Made by a program: the position numbers and the translations under genes. A stretch of 42,681 nucleotides of DNA from Leptolinea sp964397625 (lineage in GTDB: Bacteria; Chloroflexota; Anaerolineae; Anaerolineales; Anaerolineaceae), in the NCBI GenBank assembly GCA_964397625.1, contig CAYNJT010000019.1, positions 1-42,681 of the forward strand, in the 5' to 3' direction. Under the pieces are notes generated by a model. It did no database searches and was not told where the DNA came from. It saw nothing but the letters and a program-made list of their open reading frames with translations. The number at the start of each line of letters is the position of its first letter. Position 1 is the stretch's first letter. Positions 27,236 to 34,595 of this stretch are shown here, piece after piece.

Positions 27236-28156
27236 TTGTTTGAAATCATCTTCCTCGGTACATCCGCCTCAGCCCCATCCGCGCGGCGCAACCTGCCATC
27301 ACTGGTAGTCAAACACGACGATCAACGCTACTTGATTGATTGCGGCGAAGGGACCCAGCGGCAGATCCTGCAAAGTGGTATTGGCTTTAAGCATTTGAAC
27401 CGCATACTCATTACCCATGGGCATCTGGATCATATCCTCGGTCTGGCAGGTTTGCTTTCTACCTACATGCGTTGGGAAACCATTGACCGGCTGGAGATTT
27501 ATGGAGGTAAGAGCGCGCTTGAACGTATCCACGATTTGTTGTATGGTGTGGTATTGCGCGGCGCGACAGCTCCCATGCCTATTCAGTTCATTCCCGTGAC
27601 CAGCGGCTCGATCATTGAAGAAGGCGACCTGACCATCTCAGCGTTCAACGTCCAACACCGCGGACCGGACTGCCTGGGTTTTGTTTTTGAAGAAAAAGGG
27701 CGTAAACCTTTCCTGCCTGAAAAGGCGGACGCGCTGGGTATTCCCCCGGGCCCCTGCCGGCGCGACCTGGTGAATGGGCTCCCCATCACTCTTCCAGACG
27801 GGCGGGTGATTAACCCCGAGGAAGTGCTGGGTGACTTCAAACCGGGCACACGTCTGGTTGTGGTAGGCGACGTGGGTGAGGTGGACAGTCTGGTGGATAT
27901 TTGCCGCGGTGCAGATGCCCTGGTGATTGAATCAACCTACCTGGATGAAGAAGCTGATATGGCCCGGCAATTCTCTCATATGACCGCCCGGCGCTCAGCC
28001 GAACTGGCCGCGAAAGCCGGAGTGCGTGCCCTTTACCTGACCCATGTTTCCCGCCGCTATCGCGAGAAAGACGTAATCGCGGAAGCGCAATCCGCTTTCC
28101 CGGATGCCGTGGTGGCACGGGATTTTGATACCTTCCAGATCAAACATCCAGAATAG
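27236..28156 (+). CDS. rnz: Ribonuclease Z
   Basis: A 306-residue metallo-beta-lactamase fold endonuclease that trims the 3' end of tRNA precursors. The zinc motif HGHLDH (H61, H63, D65, H66) is intact, with LIDCGEGTQRQ (34-44), a flexible-arm segment rich in glycine/proline (about 155-180), ESTYLDEE and the late THVSRRY histidine motif. The tRNA-Ser gene of this window lacks an encoded CCA, so 3' processing by RNase Z followed by CCA addition fits. The start is a TTG at 27236, supported by GAAAGGG about nine bases upstream. Confidence 0.95.
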   Translation: MFEIIFLGTSASAPSARRNLPSLVVKHDDQRYLIDCGEGTQRQILQSGIGFKHLNRILITHGHLDHILGLAGLLSTYMRWETIDRLEIYGGKSALERIHDLLYGVVLRGATAPMPIQFIPVTSGSIIEEGDLTISAFNVQHRGPDCLGFVFEEKGRKPFLPEKADALGIPPGPCRRDLVNGLPITLPDGRVINPEEVLGDFKPGTRLVVVGDVGEVDSLVDICRGADALVIESTYLDEEADMARQFSHMTARRSAELAAKAGVRALYLTHVSRRYREKDVIAEAQSAFPDAVVARDFDTFQIKHPE

Positions 28157-28222
28157 TGTAACCAAATAACGGATGCGGCATCCTAAGTAGGATACTATTC
28201 GATGCAGGGAGTGTGATTTATT

Positions 28223-28621
28223 ATGGAAATGTTGATTGATTTTCCCGGGGGCGCGAAAGTTGACGCACATTTTAGCGGTTTTACTGTGCCATCAGACCAG
28301 CCCATTCAAGGCGGCGGCGAAAACACAGCCCCGTCACCTTTCTTACTGTTTCTGGCTTCATTGGGAACCTGCGCCGGTTATTATGTTCTGAGCTTCTGTA
28401 AACAGCACAATTTGCCGGTTGAAGGCATCCGATTGGTTCAATCCATGGAATCAAACCGGGCAACTGGAATGTTGGACAGGGTGACCATCGAGATCCAGGT
28501 GCCGCCGACATTCCCTGAAAAATATCATGACGCTCTTATTCGTTCGGCGGATCAGTGTAAAGTAAAGAAGACCATTGAACACCCGCCGGTGTTTGATGTG
28601 CATACCCGCGTGGTTGTCTGA
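28223..28621 (+). CDS. OsmC-family protein
   Basis: A 132-residue OsmC/Ohr-fold protein. The two family cysteines are seen as C50 in LGTCAGYYVLSFC (with C59 near it) and another in ADQCKVKKTIE (about 113). OsmC proteins reduce organic peroxides with this cysteine pair, though the YhfA-like branch, which this resembles by length, is less well defined. The arrangement GGENTAPSPFLLFLASLGTC is typical. It is 66 bases after rnz and may be co-transcribed. Confidence 0.88.
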   Translation: MEMLIDFPGGAKVDAHFSGFTVPSDQPIQGGGENTAPSPFLLFLASLGTCAGYYVLSFCKQHNLPVEGIRLVQSMESNRATGMLDRVTIEIQVPPTFPEKYHDALIRSADQCKVKKTIEHPPVFDVHTRVVV

Positions 28622-28805
28622 AATCCCGAGCGTTTCGACAAGTTCAGCGTCCGGAACGCGAATTCCGTGATATCAGAATATATTGTTGGGGCTATTCATA
28701 CGGGCAAAATCAAACGGGAGCACAGTATCACTATTTCCGTAGGTATCGCCCGCGGGAACTATTGTGATCGATTCGCTTCCGTTGTGAATAACCTGTCCAA
28801 TATAC

Positions 28806-28866
28806 GGTAGAAGCATGTGGAGGAAAGAACAATTCCTCCCCTGTTTTCGTTCCACCTGCTTCTACC
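28806..28866. repeat. Long imperfect inverted repeat in a convergent gap
   Basis: Two arms, 28806-28821 (GGTAGAAGCATGTGGA) and 28851-28866, match at 15 of 16 bases and are separated by 29 bases, which themselves hold a smaller GGAGGAA/TTCCTCC stem. It lies in the 332-base gap between the OsmC stop and the stop of the convergent unknown gene, so it may act as a bidirectional terminator. The remaining bases of this gap hold no gene I can support. Confidence 0.55.
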
Positions 28867-28953
28867 CTGCCATCATATTACTGTAATTGTCGCTGCTTTT
28901 AATAGACTCTCCGGCTGTGACATCCCGTTGGTCAATAAGGACGGCCTGAGTGG

Positions 28954-29430
28954 CTATTTAATCGCCATCCCAGATTTCAACTGGGTTAAGACCGTTAGTT
29001 CCGCTTCCGTGAGCGGCTGACCGCCCGGGCCTTTGTACCCGCCTTCCTTGCCGGCGCAGGCCGCTTTCTCGGCGGCAAAGGCGATCAAATACCGGTACTG
29101 TTTGGCTTCCGCGGAACTGGCTATGGCATCCACTACCCGGGACTGCCATTGGACATTCTGCACCAGGCGGCCGGGTTCTTCCACGAAATTGATCTCATCG
29201 CGGTCATAGGCCAACTTGCCGCTGACCAGCGCTTTGAAACCATCTGCCAGGTCGCGAACGGTGGCGCAGGGGAACAATTCGCGCGCTTCTTCAAGCGATC
29301 CAATAGCGCTGATCACGTCCTTCTCCGTTAATTCTTTCTTTGCCGGATCGCTGGCACGTAACATTAAATATCCGGCTCCAAGAATGGGGAGAATTAAGTT
29401 CTTTAAATCATCTGAGGGATACTGTCCCAT
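28954..29430 (-). CDS. Conserved-looking protein of unknown function
   Basis: I do not recognise this 158-residue protein. The start at 29430 (MGQYPSDDL) is preferred because AAAGGAAG lies just before it; the GTG at 29445 begins within that site. It is mostly helical by composition, soluble, without a signal peptide, with two cysteines and a glycine-rich stretch GKEGGYKGPGG near the end. The frame has bacterial codon use like its neighbours, which supports a real gene. Its stop faces the OsmC gene across a hairpin-bearing gap. Confidence 0.6.
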   Translation of the reverse strand: MGQYPSDDLKNLILPILGAGYLMLRASDPAKKELTEKDVISAIGSLEEARELFPCATVRDLADGFKALVSGKLAYDRDEINFVEEPGRLVQNVQWQSRVVDAIASSAEAKQYRYLIAFAAEKAACAGKEGGYKGPGGQPLTEAELTVLTQLKSGMAIK

Positions 29431-29608
29431 GTTACTTCCTTTCACTTATAAAACTAATAGTAAATGTCCAAAATTCTGACATGGGATATTTTACTCTTTC
29501 TTATGACCGGCTGGACACCCGATTCGCATGCGTCCACCCTGTGAGATTCATATTATCATTGGAAGGGTTTTGCGACTGTCAGGCAAAATCGCGCGTGTGG
29601 AGGAAATT

Positions 29609-30055
29609 ATGACCGTTCGGCTCTGTGAAGAAAAAGACCTTCCCGTCGTGGTGAATCTGATCACCCAACTGGCGGATGTTGCCACCGGCGGTAAAGATTT
29701 TGATGTTGTGCGCTTCCGTGATCTCTTCCGGAAAATGTCTGCCCAACCGGATGTGTACGCCAATTTCGTGTATGAAGTGGATGGTAAAGTAGCCGGTTTT
29801 CTATCCATCGTTTTTTATATGACCTTCTTCCACCGGGTGGGCACAGCTCAGGTCAACGAACTGGTGGTGGCAGACGGTTACCGCGGGCAGGGAATTGGTC
29901 AGGCTTTAATGAAAGCTGCCGAAGACGAAGCCCGCAAACGCGGCATGGACGAACTGGAAGTGGGCACGGAAAAAGAGAACGTTAAAGCCCAGGCGTTTTA
30001 CCGCAAATACGGTTTTGACGAGGAATATGTGCTTTTTGGGATGGAATTCGAATAG
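29609..30055 (+). CDS. GNAT-family N-acetyltransferase
   Basis: A 148-residue GNAT. The start at 29609 (MTVRLCEEKD) is set by GGAGGA four bases before it. The acetyl-CoA loop is RGQGIGQALM (about 94-103), after NELVVADGY, and the C-terminal NVKAQAFYRKYGF is typical. The substrate is unknown. It is the only plus-strand gene in this stretch; its stop is four bases from the stop of the MoaD-like gene. Confidence 0.9.
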   Translation: MTVRLCEEKDLPVVVNLITQLADVATGGKDFDVVRFRDLFRKMSAQPDVYANFVYEVDGKVAGFLSIVFYMTFFHRVGTAQVNELVVADGYRGQGIGQALMKAAEDEARKRGMDELEVGTEKENVKAQAFYRKYGFDEEYVLFGMEFE

Positions 30056-30059
30056 CCGG

Positions 30060-30341
30060 TCAACCGCCCGCCAGGGGTGAGAAGAAATCCAGCCGGTCGC
30101 CCGGTTGGATCATGGTTTGCAATCCCAGCGGCTTCGTATAGATTTCCTCCCCATTTAAGGTTACCAGCACATGCCTGGAAAGTCCCCCTTCAGAGTCGAT
30201 CCAGTATTTTTCGAGTACCGGGTACAGGCTCACGATCTGTTTGATCGCTTTTCCCACCGTGATTTTCTCCGTTACATCGAGTGAAAAGCTCTTCTGTCCG
30301 CTCTCCACACGAAACACACCAAATAAATTCACTGTGACCAT
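30060..30341 (-). CDS. MoaD/ThiS-family ubiquitin-like sulfur carrier protein
   Basis: A 93-residue beta-grasp protein ending in the required Gly-Gly (PLAGG), the residue pair that is activated by an E1-like enzyme and loaded with sulfur. Features: VNLFGVFR strand, VTLNGEEI and PGDRLDFFSPLAGG. In molybdopterin synthesis MoaD gives sulfur to the cofactor; the MoaD-like proteins of uncertain role are also common. It follows btuD by only seven bases on the same strand, so it seems to be the last gene of the B12 uptake operon. No moaE or moeB is nearby. Confidence 0.85.
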   Translation of the reverse strand: MVTVNLFGVFRVESGQKSFSLDVTEKITVGKAIKQIVSLYPVLEKYWIDSEGGLSRHVLVTLNGEEIYTKPLGLQTMIQPGDRLDFFSPLAGG

Positions 30342-30348
30342 GGGATAA

Positions 30349-31155
30349 TTATAAATTCGCCGGTACGATCAACGGATTTTTCCCGTTCTCTCCCTGCGGT
30401 ATGCTTTTCAGGGGAATATTGAATGCCTGACTCAATGTATCAGGAGTTAAAACTTCCAACGGGGTGCCAAAGGATTGGATACTGCCGCGCACCATGACAG
30501 CCACCTGATCGGCATAATGCCCGACCATATTGAGGTCATGCAGCGCGATCAGGACAGTCAGTGATCCGCTCCCAGGAGTTAAACCGCCGCTTTGAACCAG
30601 TTCGCGGATCAGGTTTAACAGGGTGACCTGATATTGCAAATCCAGGTGGGTGGTGGGTTCATCCAACAGCAAAATGGGCGCGGTCTGCGCCAGCGCGCGG
30701 GCCAGCAGAACGCGCTGCTGTTCACCGCCGGAGAGTTCGTTGATAAACCGGCCGGCCATATCCAATATGCCGGTACGCCGCATGGCTTCTTCTGCAAGGT
30801 TTTTATCTTGTTCGCCCAGACGCCCCATCCAGTTCAGATGTGGAGTGCGTCCCATCATTACAATCTCCCGGCAGGTGAAGCCGGCCGGCAAGCGGCGTGC
30901 CTGGGGAACCACCGCGATCAACCGCGCTCGTTCCAGAATGGACAGTTTTGCCAGATCTTTGCCGCGAAAATAGATGCTGCCGCCTGACACCGGTATTGTG
31001 CCGCTGACCGCCCGCAGTAAAGTGGTTTTTCCGGCGCCATTGGGGCCGATCACCCCCAGCGTGGAACCCTCCGGCACAGTCAGGTTGACCTGTGTCAGAA
31101 TGGGCTTCCCACGCATCTGGATGGAAATATCCTGCAGGACTAACATGTTCACCAT
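30349..31155 (-). CDS. btuD: Vitamin B12/iron-chelate ABC transporter, ATP-binding protein
   Basis: The start at 31155 (MVNMLVLQDIS) overlaps the btuC stop by seven bases; the much longer open frame before it runs through btuC in another frame. The 268-residue ATPase has Walker A GPNGAGKTT (about 38-46), LSGGEQQRVLLARAL signature and LLLDEPTTHLD, plus ALHDLN with the switch histidine. This is the FecE/BtuD branch. The vitamin B12 assignment rests on the riboswitch upstream of the operon; an iron-siderophore substrate is the alternative. Confidence 0.9.
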   Translation of the reverse strand: MVNMLVLQDISIQMRGKPILTQVNLTVPEGSTLGVIGPNGAGKTTLLRAVSGTIPVSGGSIYFRGKDLAKLSILERARLIAVVPQARRLPAGFTCREIVMMGRTPHLNWMGRLGEQDKNLAEEAMRRTGILDMAGRFINELSGGEQQRVLLARALAQTAPILLLDEPTTHLDLQYQVTLLNLIRELVQSGGLTPGSGSLTVLIALHDLNMVGHYADQVAVMVRGSIQSFGTPLEVLTPDTLSQAFNIPLKSIPQGENGKNPLIVPANL

Positions 31156-32171
31156 ATATTCTGCCGCCTTGAACGGCGCAATATGAATAGGAAGAACGGC
31201 GCTCCAGCCAGCGCGATGATGATTCCCACCGGCACCTCCTGTGGGGCGGCAATACGGCGCGCCAGAATGTCTGCGACCAACAGGAGAGTCGCGCCGCCCA
31301 GAATGGACAGGGGGATCAACTTGCGGTAATCGCTGCCCCACAACAGACGGATAAGGTGCGGCACAATTAGACCGACAAACCCGATAATCCCGCTGAAAGA
31401 CACGGCCGCCGCGGCGACCATCGAGGCGGCGCAGACCACCACCAGGCGAACCCGTTTCACGTTCAACCCGAGCTGCTGCGCCTGCTCCTCGCCAAACTGC
31501 AGGACGTTCAGCGCGTACCCGCTGGTCAAAAGCAGACCCAGACCAATGATTGTATACGGCAGCATGGCGAACACGGGCTGCCAACCGCTCATCGACGCGC
31601 CGCCCAACAGCCAGGCCAGCGCCCTGTGGAGTTCGCGGTTGGAATACAGCATCAGGTACGAGGTGAGCGCGGTGGCAAAACTGCTCACCGCCACACCGGC
31701 CAAAATCAGGTTGGTGGTCGGCAGGCTGTTCCCGCTGCGTGCCAGGCTGTAGGCTGCCCATACGGTGACCATGGCCCCGGCGAAGGCGGCCATGGGAACA
31801 AAATACAAAGAGCCTGTCATGCTGGATGAGAAGACGGTCATGGCAAACACCGCACCCAGACCGGCGCCCGATGCCACGCCGATCAGGTAGGGGTCGGCAA
31901 GTGGATTTCGGAACAGCCCCTGGTATGCCGCCCCGCTGCCGGCCAGCGCCGCGCCGGTGAGCGCGATCAGAACGGTGCGCGGGAATCGCAATGAGAACAG
32001 GATGGTGGCCAGAGGTTTAAGCGCCGCATCCAACGGTTGATTGGATATGGTCGACCATAGAACACGCAAGTAATCCCCCATTTCCACATTGACGCTGCCG
32101 ACAGCCGCGGAAATCAATAGACAGGCAACCAATGCGGCACCGGCAATCAGGAAGGGGGAGGATTTGCGCAT
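31149..32171 (-). CDS. btuC: Vitamin B12/iron-chelate ABC transporter, permease
   Basis: A 340-residue FecCD/BtuC-type permease with about ten membrane helices. The family features include GAALAGSGAAYQGLFRNPLADPYLIGVASGAGLGA (about 57-91) and the cytoplasmic coupling region GIIGFVGLIVPHLIRLLWGSDYRKL (about 262-286), which contacts the ATPase. It lies two bases after btuF (stop of btuF at 32174, start here 32171). Confidence 0.93.
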   Translation of the reverse strand: MRKSSPFLIAGAALVACLLISAAVGSVNVEMGDYLRVLWSTISNQPLDAALKPLATILFSLRFPRTVLIALTGAALAGSGAAYQGLFRNPLADPYLIGVASGAGLGAVFAMTVFSSSMTGSLYFVPMAAFAGAMVTVWAAYSLARSGNSLPTTNLILAGVAVSSFATALTSYLMLYSNRELHRALAWLLGGASMSGWQPVFAMLPYTIIGLGLLLTSGYALNVLQFGEEQAQQLGLNVKRVRLVVVCAASMVAAAAVSFSGIIGFVGLIVPHLIRLLWGSDYRKLIPLSILGGATLLLVADILARRIAAPQEVPVGIIIALAGAPFFLFILRRSRRQNIW

Positions 32172-32173
32172 GG

Positions 32174-33196
32174 TTATTGGAATAATTCCGGATGGATGGC
32201 TTTGGCCAGGGCTTCCAGTCCGTCGATAAGACGGGGACCGGGACGGCTGACCAGATCGTCATCAAACGGCAGGACGGCACCAGTTTGGACGGCTTTAATG
32301 GCGTTCCACCCGGCGCGCTGTTTGACCAAATCCGCGCTGGTGCCAAACTTGGCGTCGCCCAGCAGAATGAGGTCCGGGTTCTGGATGATCAATTCTTCCT
32401 GGCTGATCTGCGCCCATTGGATGGGCAATCCGGCGCCGGCGTTCACCCCGCCGGCCTGTTGGATCATTTTATCCATAAAAGATCCAGGGCCGGTTGTCCA
32501 GGGTTTGGCCGGGTCGGTGCCGTCTACTTCATAAAATACTTTTGGTCGGGTGGTGGTAGACGCAATTTTTTTGTTCAACTCGGCTACGCGGGTTTCAATG
32601 GATTTTGCCAGATTAGCGGCTTCTTTTTCCCGTCCGGTCAATTTACCAACGATCTGCAGATTGGCAGACAGATTGGCCACATCCGGCGGATTGCTGAGGT
32701 AAAAGACAGTCAGACCTAATTTTTCGAACTCCGCCACCTGTTCCGCCGAGTTGATCTCGGCCGCCAGAATCAGATCAGGCTGCAATTTGGTGATGAGTTC
32801 CATGTTGCTCCCGAAGGATGGGCCGCCGATATCCTGCAGCGCTTTGGCTTCCGCGGGGAAGTCGCTGAAGCTGTCACGGGCGATCATCTGCCCACCCGCG
32901 CCAAGGGCGAAAAGGATCTCTGTATTGGACGGCGCCAGTGAAATGATGCGAGTCGCGGGTTTCTTCAAAGTAACAACGCGTCCAAGGCCGTCTTTCAGAG
33001 AAATCCCCGCGGTGGTGGGTTGAAGGGTGGGGGGTGCCGTAGGGCTTGATTCAAGGCCAAGAACGACTGAGGATTCGATCGTTGTCGTGGAAGAAAGCGG
33101 GGTGGCAGTGGCAACAGATATTACCGGCGCGCAGGCTGCCAGTACCATGATCAAAGAAAAGATTGCGATTGAGGCTGCCAGATGTTTGATTTTCAT
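32174..33196 (-). CDS. btuF: Vitamin B12-type substrate-binding lipoprotein
   Basis: A 340-residue periplasm-facing lipoprotein (lipobox LAAC, C22), with a Ser/Thr/Pro linker and a two-lobed class III binding protein from about 65: TRIISLAPSNTEILFALGAG, QDIGGPSFGSNMELITKLQPDLILAA, then a long helix and the second lobe with SQEELIIQNPDLILLGD. This is the BtuF/FepB branch. The SD GGAGA lies six bases before the start. Expression is likely shut off by vitamin B12 through the cobalamin riboswitch and terminator upstream. Confidence 0.9.
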   Translation of the reverse strand: MKIKHLAASIAIFSLIMVLAACAPVISVATATPLSSTTTIESSVVLGLESSPTAPPTLQPTTAGISLKDGLGRVVTLKKPATRIISLAPSNTEILFALGAGGQMIARDSFSDFPAEAKALQDIGGPSFGSNMELITKLQPDLILAAEINSAEQVAEFEKLGLTVFYLSNPPDVANLSANLQIVGKLTGREKEAANLAKSIETRVAELNKKIASTTTRPKVFYEVDGTDPAKPWTTGPGSFMDKMIQQAGGVNAGAGLPIQWAQISQEELIIQNPDLILLGDAKFGTSADLVKQRAGWNAIKAVQTGAVLPFDDDLVSRPGPRLIDGLEALAKAIHPELFQ

Positions 33197-33213
33197 AAGG
33201 TATCTCCATGTAT

Positions 33214-33240
33214 AAAAAAAAGACCTGCCGCCGGGCAGGT
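33214..33240 (-). terminator. Rho-independent terminator of the cobalamin riboswitch
   Basis: On the minus strand ACCTGCC-CGGC-GGCAGGT (33240-33223) is a perfect 7-bp stem with a 4-base loop followed by C and eight T. It lies between the cobalamin aptamer and btuF, the position of an expression platform, so premature stop when B12 is bound is likely. Confidence 0.85.
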
Positions 33241-33294
33241 TGGAGATATCAACAGGCTGTTCAGCCGGTTCACGTCTCCTATCTGCGAGGTTGC

Positions 33295-33436
33295 GGTGAA
33301 CTCTTCATGGGCGGCGACCTGGCTTGTCAGTAATCCTGACTTACAGTTGCGCAACAGCACCGGACTGGCCGAAGGGCTTCACCGGTTTCGCATTTCAGCC
33401 TGCCCATCCGGGGGTCAGGCTTCCATGAAGTTCACC
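33295..33436 (-). promoter_or_regulatory. Cobalamin riboswitch aptamer
   Basis: On the minus strand the leader contains ACCGGTGAAG, CCGGTGCTGTTGCGCAACTGTAA and GACAAGCCAGGTCGCC, matching the conserved core of cobalamin riboswitches (compare GCTGACGCGCAGCGGTAAG of Salmonella btuB). Its ends, GGTGAACTTCATGG (33436-33423) and CCATGAAGAGTTCACC (33310-33295), pair almost perfectly to close the structure. It stands just before btuF. Confidence 0.85.
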
Positions 33437-33496
33437 TGGATTCTAGTGCGTCAGGCATGAATAGTCAATCTACTTGAAAAATTAAGATTTTCTTCA

Positions 33497-33525
33497 TTGA
33501 CTTGAATTTTGCATTTGTCTATACT
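33497..33525 (+). promoter_or_regulatory. Strong promoter before the SWIM leader
   Basis: TTGACT (33497-33502), 17 bases, then TATACT (33520-33525): a near-consensus sigma70 promoter reading towards the SWIM gene 120 bases away. The bases on the far side belong to the start of the cobalamin leader of the btu operon, so this is a divergent promoter region. Confidence 0.7.
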
Positions 33526-33583
33526 ACAGATAGGAAAATAAAAATCTTATGCGAGAGTTTGGCTATAACCCAACGTAGTGATC

Positions 33584-33612
33584 AAAAGGCACGCAAATTC
33601 TGCGTGCCTTTT
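33584..33612 (+). terminator. Terminator-like hairpin in the leader of the SWIM gene
   Basis: AAAAGGCACGCA and TGCGTGCCTTTT form a perfect 12-bp stem with the loop AATTC, ending in four T then CTTAT. It sits between the promoter at 33497 and the SWIM gene at 33645. If it stops transcription, it defines an RNA of about 80 bases (about 33532-33612); otherwise it is an attenuator. Confidence 0.6.
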
Positions 33613-33644
33613 CTTATATCCTGTTTCTTGAAAGGATTCGCCAC

Positions 33645-33887
33645 ATGGACTATGGAATGATCGGCAAAATTGAAAAAGCAAAACGCTACGCGCAGGAACG
33701 AAACCGCGTGCATTTTGACTCACTAACCGTAACGCTTGAAGGTGAGAATAATCCGCATACCGTGCATTATGATCACGGCACCTGGGCGTGCGATTGCGAC
33801 TTCTTCCATTCACGCGGCCGCTGCAGCCACACCATGGCCATCGAGATAATTCTCGAAGGAATGCTGCCGGTCACCGAAAAAGTTTAA
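33645..33887 (+). CDS. Small SWIM zinc-finger protein
   Basis: An 80-residue protein that is almost only a SWIM domain: C49-x-C51-x8-C60-x-H62 (ACDCDFFHSRGRCSHTMA), preceded by a basic/charged helix (1-22) and a beta pair. Such domains bind DNA or proteins and in bacteria are usually fused to helicases or other large proteins; stand-alone versions this short are of unknown function. A ribosome binding site GAAAGG lies about ten bases before the start. It has its own promoter and leader and a structured hairpin after it. Confidence 0.8.
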   Translation: MDYGMIGKIEKAKRYAQERNRVHFDSLTVTLEGENNPHTVHYDHGTWACDCDFFHSRGRCSHTMAIEIILEGMLPVTEKV

Positions 33888-33913
33888 CTTCGTATTCAGC
33901 TCGGTTCTTAAAT

Positions 33914-33966
33914 AATTCTTCCACGCGGAGATGGTTGTTCCACCTCTGTTTCGGCGTGGAAGAATT
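33914..33966 (+). terminator. Hairpin after the SWIM gene
   Basis: A perfect 13-bp inverted repeat, AATTCTTCCACGC (33914-33926) and GCGTGGAAGAATT (33954-33966), with an inner stem (AGATGG/CCACCT), is followed by TCTATTT. It lies 26 bases after the SWIM stop and is a likely transcription terminator. The following stretch to 34068 holds only a weak GGGGA/TCCCC stem. Confidence 0.65.
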
Positions 33967-34068
33967 TCTATTTAATCCAACAACGGATTTACACATAAAT
34001 CGTACATAAGATACATCAATTGCGGGGAGATGCGATCCCCAACTTCTCAACCCTCCAGTATTTGGGTA

Positions 34069-34113
34069 TTGACATATTATAAAGTTTCCACTACTATTAA
34101 CTAAATAATAGTA
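34069..34113 (+). promoter_or_regulatory. Second padR promoter with palindromic operator
   Basis: TTGACA (34069-34074) is 17 bases from TACTAT (34092-34097). The -10 forms the left arm of a perfect inverted repeat TACTATTA-ACTAAA-TAATAGTA (34092-34113), so a bound dimer would cover the -10 and start point. Same design as at the first padR, with different sequence but the same outer TACT/AGTA bases. Confidence 0.75.
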
Positions 34114-34190
34114 AATAAATCACAATACCTGAATTTTGGGAACAACACTATCTAAAACAATTTTGTTCCCATGCAAGAAAGGAAGACGCA

Positions 34191-34550
34191 TTGGACGAAT
34201 TAGAAAATCTGGACAAAAAATTCCAGAAAGAATTGCATGCCGGTATAACTGCCATGATCCTGCTGGCCGTGCTTGAAAAAGCCAGAGATCCCATGTATGG
34301 GTATCAGATCGCCAAAATGCTCGGTGAAGAACAGGGAGAATCATCGGTCAAGCAGGGTGTGCTTTACCCGGCGCTGCGTTCTCTGGAGAGCAGCGGATTG
34401 CTATCCAGTATGGTGGAGCCGTCGGTTTCCGGCCCGCCCCGGCGCTATTACCAGATCACCCCGCTGGGCAGCGAAAGCCTGTCCCGTTGGACGTCAATCT
34501 GGCAGAAGACCAGGGAGTATGTTGACTCAATATTGCAATCGAATGGATAA
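34191..34550 (+). CDS. PadR-family transcriptional regulator
   Basis: A 119-residue PadR protein with the winged helix AMILLAVLEKARDPMYGYQIAKML and KQGVLYPALRSLESSGLLSS, and the wing PRRYYQITPLG. The start is TTG at 34191 with AAAGGAAG about five bases before it; no ATG fits this frame upstream. It probably represses its own operon by the palindrome at 34092-34113. It is followed by an HAAS membrane gene, as the first padR is. Confidence 0.92.
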   Translation: MDELENLDKKFQKELHAGITAMILLAVLEKARDPMYGYQIAKMLGEEQGESSVKQGVLYPALRSLESSGLLSSMVEPSVSGPPRRYYQITPLGSESLSRWTSIWQKTREYVDSILQSNG

Positions 34551-34595
34551 ATCAGGATCACCCCGGTTAACCGTGGGGAAATGAGAGGAAGTTGG

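Noticed and set aside
28673..28855. 60-codon open frame on the minus strand in the convergent gap
   Set aside because: No ribosome binding site, an unlike composition, and its start lies in the inverted repeat; it could be a remnant but cannot be supported.
31156..31761. Long N-terminal extension of btuD
   Set aside because: It runs in another frame through btuC; the real start at 31155 gives a normal-length ATPase.
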